In this document: piece after piece, positions 59,541 to 64,000 of the stretch
Numbering within the stretch: the first letter of the stretch is position 1
Layout of the letters: every line of letters starts with the position of its first letter
Assembly (NCBI RefSeq): GCF_029784135.1
Contig: NC_073744.1
Coordinates: 79,773,935 to 79,837,934 of the forward strand
Direction: 5' to 3'
Origin: Toxorhynchites rutilus septentrionalis
Lineage: Eukaryota; Arthropoda; Insecta; Diptera; Culicidae
Length of the DNA: 64,000 nt
Notes under the pieces: model-generated
What the model saw: only the letters and a program-made list of their open reading frames with translations
Database searches by the model: none
Told to the model about the DNA's origin: nothing
Program-made: the position numbers and the translations under genes

Positions 59541-62500
59541 ATTTTTTTTTTTTTTTTTTTTTGGCAGACTTATCTCACTTCTTAACTAGGCGAACCTAGC
59601 CAGAATTTTCACCTGCCCCCGGGCTTCTGAATGCCAAAGGGGGACTAGGCTCTGCGGAATGCACGTATCTGCATGCTCGTGCTGTTTTAGTCCTGACCGA
59701 GGAATTGTCGGACAATCGCGCAGGTGCTAAGGATGACCGACTTTTGGATGCCGGCCAATTCCTTCTCGATGTTCAACACCTTTAGCGCTTCCAGAAGTGT
59801 CTTCGGGATAATTCCAGTTCCAGAGAGAACGACTGGAACAATTCTTGGGACCTCCCTTAGCCCCCACAGTTCCTTGAGCTCCACGGCCAATGGTCGGTAC
59901 TTGCAGATTTTGCGACCGTGGGTCTCCTCCAGATTCTGGTTCAGTGGAATAGCGACATCGATGATGGTGACTTTGCGGTCGCTCTTGTCGTAAACCATTA
60001 TATCTGGGCGGTTGTGGTGGATCGAGAGGTCGGTCAGAACAGTGCGATCCCAGTACAGCTTGAAACGGTCATTTTCCAGGACAGGTGCAGGCAGGTACCG
60101 GTAGTTTGGTACGTTGTCTTCCAGTAGAGCACATTGGAGCGCCAGTTGTCGATGAACAATACGGGCCACGTTGTTGTGGCGCTCGGTGTAGGCTGCGTTG
60201 GCCAAAACGGGACAGCCTCCCATAATGTGCTCTATGTTTTCACCTGGTTGATGGCACATCCGGCAAATGTCATCAACGTCTTGATGCCAGACGTACCGCC
60301 TGCAGTTTCTCGTCGGCATTATCCTGTCCTGGATGGCTATCATGTCGGCTTCTACTACTGAAGAGAGTTCACCACGCGTTAGCCACAGATTAGATGCGGC
60401 CTTGTCGACGTGTGGCCGGTCCAGTTGATGGGGGTGGGCACCATGCACTGCCTTCTGCTTCCAAGCTGCAATCTTCTCCTCCACTGTCTGCAGATTGCAG
60501 TTGAGTTGGTACTCCGCTTGCGCCAAGTGCAGAGCGCTGTATCCTCTGTCGGCGGCGCAGACAGCCCGGTATAGCGCGTTTTGGTTGGCGCGTTCTGCGA
60601 AGTACTCGCGCAGTTGTCGTACCTGGGCAACACACAGTGCAGAAATGTCGACGATTCCAAGTCCCCCTTCTTTGCGTGGTAGTGAAACTCTCTCCAGTGC
60701 CGATTGAGGATGGTGCATTCCGGCCTCTTTGAATGCTTTCCTCATCCTCCTCTCAAGGTCCTCTAGGTTAGTTTTGCTCCATTTGACTACACCAAAACTG
60801 AAGGTCAGCAGGGGAACCGCGAATGTGTTGATCGCGCGTACCTTGTTCCCCGCGTTGAGGAAAGTCCTCAGGACACAGTTCACTCGACTCAAGAACTTGT
60901 CTCGCAGCTCCGTCTTGATGTCGGAGTGGCGAATCCCGGTGAGCTGTCGGAATCCAAGATATTTATAGGATTCGCCACGAACCATGTCTCTTATAAACTC
61001 GCCGTCATAGACCTCGTAGCCTCCGGATTCGGTAAGTTGTCCTTTCAGCAGGTGGACACAGCGACACTTGTCGAGGCCGAACTCCATACAGATGTCCCTG
61101 CTTATGTCTTCGACAACCCGGATAGCTACACCTAGACGCTGACGTGAATCAGCGTAGACCTTGAGATCGTCCATGTAAAAGGTATGGGTCACTTCTTCGT
61201 GGGCGCCGTCGCCATACCTTATTTTATAGCCATGACCGTTTCTATTGAGCGTCCTACTGAGGGGGTTCAGTGCCAGACAAAACCAAAGCGGGCTGAAAGA
61301 GTCGCCTTGGAATATCCCCCTCTTTATCTGCAGCGTTCTAGACTGCAACACATTTTCCCCATCACTGAGGTGCAGAGACGTACTCCACTGCCTCATCGCA
61401 TGCTGCAGGAACCTAACGACGACGGGATCAATTTTGTAGAGCTCGAATACCCGGACGAGAAACGAGTGAGGTATGGAGTCATAAGCCTTCCTGTAATCGA
61501 TGTAGGCCATACTTAGGTTCCGCTGGTTATATACCGCCTGGCCGACTATGGCTGCGTCGATGATGGCCTGGTCTTTGCAGCCATGCGTATTTTTCCTGCA
61601 TCCTTTCTGCTCTTCTGCGATGATGTGATGCTGTTCGCAGTGAGCAGAAACTTTGGCGGTAATTATGCTGCTCAGTATTTTGTACAGACTCGATAGGCAC
61701 GTTATCGGTCTGTACTTTGATGGGTTCAATGTGTTGCTGTCTTTCGGGAGGAGGAAGGTGACGCCACGGGTGGCGAATTCAGGAAGGTTGTGTGGGTCAC
61801 GTAGCACCTTGTTGAAGCACTCAGCTATCTTTGGATGTGCGACGGTCAGCTTCTTGTGCCAAAAGTTCTGGACACCATCGGGGCCCGGTGCTGCCCAGTT
61901 CCTCAGGTACCGCGAGGCTTCGCGGACATCGTTCTCTCCGACGATGATAGCTGGCATCTCTCCAATTTCACCACAACTCTCCTCCTCCCGTCTTAACCAC
62001 ATTTGCCCGTCGCGATGTTCTACTGGGGTCTCCCAAATACCAGCCCAGAAGTTCGTCACATCGCTAATATCTGGCAAACCTTCGCGGTAGTCGGGCTTCT
62101 CGTCGCTAATGTGGTCGTAGAACGCTTTTTCGTTATCTCTGAACATCCGATTTTGTTCCTGGCGCTTTGCAGAGTCAGAGTAACGTTTCAGCCGTTTAGT
62201 TAGGACGCTCAATTGCTGTACCAGTGTGTCGAGTTTTTCCGTCAGCTGGTGAGCTCCCAGCTGGCGAAGTTCAGTAGGCCGCACGATCACAGCAACTTGG
62301 CGACATAATTTCGCCGATCTGCTGCCTCTTTTGTACGCCATCAGTCTTCCAATTGCGGCGCGCTTGTTTAGGATCCGTTGCTCCAATCTCCTTCGCCATG
62401 GAGGCTCACGCCTTTCACGGAGATGTTGGAGCAGTCCGCCTCTTGGCCTAATACGGTATCCTAAACTTTTGGCGGTCGCCACAGCAGCACAGTAAACTTT

Positions 62501-63632
62501 CAGTTGCAGCTCCTCCATGTTCTCAGCATCAACCAAGTGCAGCGGAAGAACGTGCTCGTTCATGAGCTTTACTGCACTTGTCAGCCTGCGGGAATGCTGC
62601 AACTTCGGGATCCTGGGGCGCGACAAAGGGTCCGTGTCGCGGAACTGTGAGATCGCCTCGTCGTAATGGAAGACCAGATCGCGTAGTAGTTGTTGATCTG
62701 GCTGTGGATCTTCCGGCTCAGGGGGTTGTTGTACTGTGGCCTCCACTGGTGCTGATTCGCGTGCCCCACTCGCGAATGAATTGCTCAGCCGTACTGAACT
62801 TCGTCTCGACACATCGCTTGCTCTGCTTGTTCTGGAGCTTAGTTCTCTCTGCACCTGCTGCTTGATCTCGTCGACTTGCGTTTGGGAGAGCATATTGTTG
62901 CGTACAATCGCTCTACGCCTCGCGTTCATCGCGTTTTGGTCAAGCCTCCCGACGAACTCTGGATACGCTTCCTCGAACATTGCGAGTATTCGAGGGCGAC
63001 CGCTCATGTCCGTCTCCAAAGCAGTGCAGATGTAATAGGCGCGGATCACGAATTCATTCATTTCATGTGTCCACATGATCCGTCGCCTAGTAGTACCCAC
63101 AAGTGTGGACGACTGTCGTCTGACAGTCGCAACACGCCTCGTAGGCGCAGCGTTTCGTTGGTGATGTCGATGGCTGCTGTTTCCGTGTGGCGGTAGCTCT
63201 TCGGGTTGAACCCGGCTGGTGGCCCGCTCTTGCACATCGCCCTCCAGCCGCTGGCCGCTCGCTCTTACGCCCGTTCCAGGACCAGCTCCAGTTCGGGGAC
63301 CCTCCTCGGGCGATCGCATTCTGAGTATTCTTCGTGAACGTAGCTCCATTTTCTGGGTGTATCTCCTTTGCCCGGGAGACAGCGGGTTGGCAAGGCCTCC
63401 ATGACCCGGGAGGCCTTCCCCGGGAGAGATATAGCGCTCTGACTCGCTCGCACCCCCTCACTTAGCCACTTTCGACACCCGTTCTCGGAGCCAAGACCAG
63501 GTGTGTGTTTCCAGTTCACGCCCGATCTAAAAATGTCGTCATATGATCTTCGTGGAGGCGTGAGATAGGAACATTTGAGACCAACAGGTAGGCTCCTACC
63601 CTAGTGTTGATCCCCATTTGAGAACCAAATCC
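59541..63632 (-). mobile_element. Restriction-endonuclease LINE, copy C (full length)
   Basis: About 4.1 kb: poly(A) tail (T run 59542-59562), 3' UTR of ~125 bp, a 1220-codon ORF and ~280 bp of 5' UTR reaching the poly(A) of copy D. Single ORF, C-terminal PD-type endonuclease and poly(A) place it among R4/R2-like elements. The arrangement of A, B, C and D is head-to-tail on one strand. A target duplication could not be defined. Confidence 0.85.
59687..63349 (-). CDS. Single-ORF LINE protein: Myb-like, reverse transcriptase, CCHC, restriction-like endonuclease
   Basis: A 1220-residue protein that should nick its target and prime reverse transcription there. Residues 1-90 are Arg-, Gly- and Pro-rich. 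A Myb-like DNA-binding region follows (about 90-152, WTHEMNEFVIRAYY). The reverse transcriptase spans about 486-750: AAPGPDG, AYIDYRKAYDS, RGIFQGDSFSP and YMDD at 725-728. The zinc motif is CX2CX8HX4C (C1029, C1032, H1041, C1046). The endonuclease has RPDIMVYDK, then IIDVAIP (P1115, D1116, D1131), a PD-(D/E)xK-type site. The ATG at 63349 has a good context. No stop or shift is present. Domain order fits the R4 or related R2-type clades; which one needs a phylogeny. It is probably young and possibly active. Confidence 0.88.
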   Translation of the reverse strand: MELRSRRILRMRSPEEGPRTGAGPGTGVRASGQRLEGDVQERATSRVQPEELPPHGNSSHRHHQRNAAPTRRVATVRRQSSTLVGTTRRRIMWTHEMNEFVIRAYYICTALETDMSGRPRILAMFEEAYPEFVGRLDQNAMNARRRAIVRNNMLSQTQVDEIKQQVQRELSSRTSRASDVSRRSSVRLSNSFASGARESAPVEATVQQPPEPEDPQPDQQLLRDLVFHYDEAISQFRDTDPLSRPRIPKLQHSRRLTSAVKLMNEHVLPLHLVDAENMEELQLKVYCAAVATAKSLGYRIRPRGGLLQHLRERREPPWRRRLEQRILNKRAAIGRLMAYKRGSRSAKLCRQVAVIVRPTELRQLGAHQLTEKLDTLVQQLSVLTKRLKRYSDSAKRQEQNRMFRDNEKAFYDHISDEKPDYREGLPDISDVTNFWAGIWETPVEHRDGQMWLRREEESCGEIGEMPAIIVGENDVREASRYLRNWAAPGPDGVQNFWHKKLTVAHPKIAECFNKVLRDPHNLPEFATRGVTFLLPKDSNTLNPSKYRPITCLSSLYKILSSIITAKVSAHCEQHHIIAEEQKGCRKNTHGCKDQAIIDAAIVGQAVYNQRNLSMAYIDYRKAYDSIPHSFLVRVFELYKIDPVVVRFLQHAMRQWSTSLHLSDGENVLQSRTLQIKRGIFQGDSFSPLWFCLALNPLSRTLNRNGHGYKIRYGDGAHEEVTHTFYMDDLKVYADSRQRLGVAIRVVEDISRDICMEFGLDKCRCVHLLKGQLTESGGYEVYDGEFIRDMVRGESYKYLGFRQLTGIRHSDIKTELRDKFLSRVNCVLRTFLNAGNKVRAINTFAVPLLTFSFGVVKWSKTNLEDLERRMRKAFKEAGMHHPQSALERVSLPRKEGGLGIVDISALCVAQVRQLREYFAERANQNALYRAVCAADRGYSALHLAQAEYQLNCNLQTVEEKIAAWKQKAVHGAHPHQLDRPHVDKAASNLWLTRGELSSVVEADMIAIQDRIMPTRNCRRYVWHQDVDDICRMCHQPGENIEHIMGGCPVLANAAYTERHNNVARIVHRQLALQCALLEDNVPNYRYLPAPVLENDRFKLYWDRTVLTDLSIHHNRPDIMVYDKSDRKVTIIDVAIPLNQNLEETHGRKICKYRPLAVELKELWGLREVPRIVPVVLSGTGIIPKTLLEALKVLNIEKELAGIQKSVILSTCAIVRQFLGQD

Positions 63633-64000
63633 ATTTTTTTTTTTTTTTTTTATTTGGCAGACTTATCTCACTTCTTAACTAGGCGAACCTAGCCAGAATT
63701 TTCACCTGCCCCCGGGCTTCTGAATGCCAAAGGGGGACTAGGCTCTGCGGAATGCACGTATCTGCATGCTCGTGCTGTTTTAGTCCTGACCGAGGAATTG
63801 TCGGACAATCGCGCAGGTGCTAAGGATGACCGACTTTTGGATGCCGGCCAATTCCTTCTCGATGTTCAACACCTTTAGCGCTTCCAGAAGTGTCTTCGGG
63901 ATAATTCCAGTTCCAGAGAGAACGACTGGAACAATTCTTGGGACCTCCCTTAGCCCCCACAGTTCCTTGAGCTCCACGGCCAATGGTCGGTACTTGCAGA
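63633..64000 (-). mobile_element. Restriction-endonuclease LINE, copy D (cut by the window edge)
   Basis: T run from 63633 (poly(A)), 3' UTR and the last 73 codons of the ORF (stop at 63780), continuing beyond the window. The coding part is identical or nearly so to copy C. Confidence 0.85.
63780..64000 (-). CDS. LINE ORF, copy D, C-terminal end (partial)
   Basis: Encodes the end of the endonuclease domain, from about KYRPLAVELKELWG to the final FLGQD. Whether the full ORF exists lies outside the window. Confidence 0.8.
   Translation of the reverse strand, partial: CKYRPLAVELKELWGLREVPRIVPVVLSGTGIIPKTLLEALKVLNIEKELAGIQKSVILSTCAIVRQFLGQD

Noticed and set aside
55766..63404. Many plus-strand frames of 60-145 codons across the LINE array
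   Set aside because: They are antisense shadows of the minus-strand LINE ORF and repeat identically in each copy.

Overview
The window is nuclear DNA of an insect, most likely a culicine mosquito. The reasons are: an AT-rich, intron-containing layout; one host gene with short introns and a peroxisomal acyl-CoA synthetase product; an ITmD37E transposon (a lineage best known from mosquitoes); an errantivirus; and a very high load of nested transposons. Species cannot be fixed from sequence alone. No rRNA, tRNA or CRISPR array was seen. Every large open reading frame except one host gene belongs to a mobile element.

Layout. 1-3.9 kb: unique or old repetitive noncoding DNA. 3.9-8.3 kb: a decayed RNase H-bearing LINE on the minus strand whose 3' UTR is split by a short minus-strand LTR element with no recognisable genes. 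10-12 kb: nested MITEs. 12.5-13.8 kb: an ITmD37E transposon with intact transposase and perfect 49-bp inverted repeats. 14-17.8 kb: a mariner-like transposase pseudogene cut in two by a 3.0-kb noncoding element flanked by exact 18-bp target duplications. 20.7-23.4 kb: a foldback-like element with ~118-bp tandem repeats in inverted arms. 24.8-34.9 kb: remains of a second terminal-inverted-repeat element containing a related array, an AT microsatellite and, inside that microsatellite, a complete 8.3-kb errantivirus with identical LTRs (gag, pol, env). 34.9-39.0 kb: an old segment bearing four younger insertions (mariner, LINE fragment, Tc1-like element, TTAA MITE); a related segment at 54.2-55.0 kb lacks all four and serves as an empty-site reference. 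39.5-41.3 kb: the host acyl-CoA synthetase gene, three exons, ending in a peroxisomal SKL. 42-52 kb: a TA-flanked MITE, a jockey-type LINE pseudogene, two copies of another TA MITE and a second RNase H LINE remnant. 55.6-64 kb: four head-to-tail minus-strand copies of a single-ORF LINE with a restriction-like endonuclease, one of them complete with a 1220-residue protein.

How the parts relate. The only host function visible is fatty-acid (or related carboxylate) activation. The rest is a layered insertion record: exact target duplications allow many events to be ordered. The youngest-looking insertions are the errantivirus (LTRs identical over 430 bp), the ITmD37E element and the complete LINE copy.

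The least familiar objects are the 3.0-kb noncoding retroposon-like element with an internal ~205-bp repeat (14292-17310), the tandem LINE array between CT microsatellites, and the foldback arrays. All family assignments are from reading the translated sequence; no database search was run.
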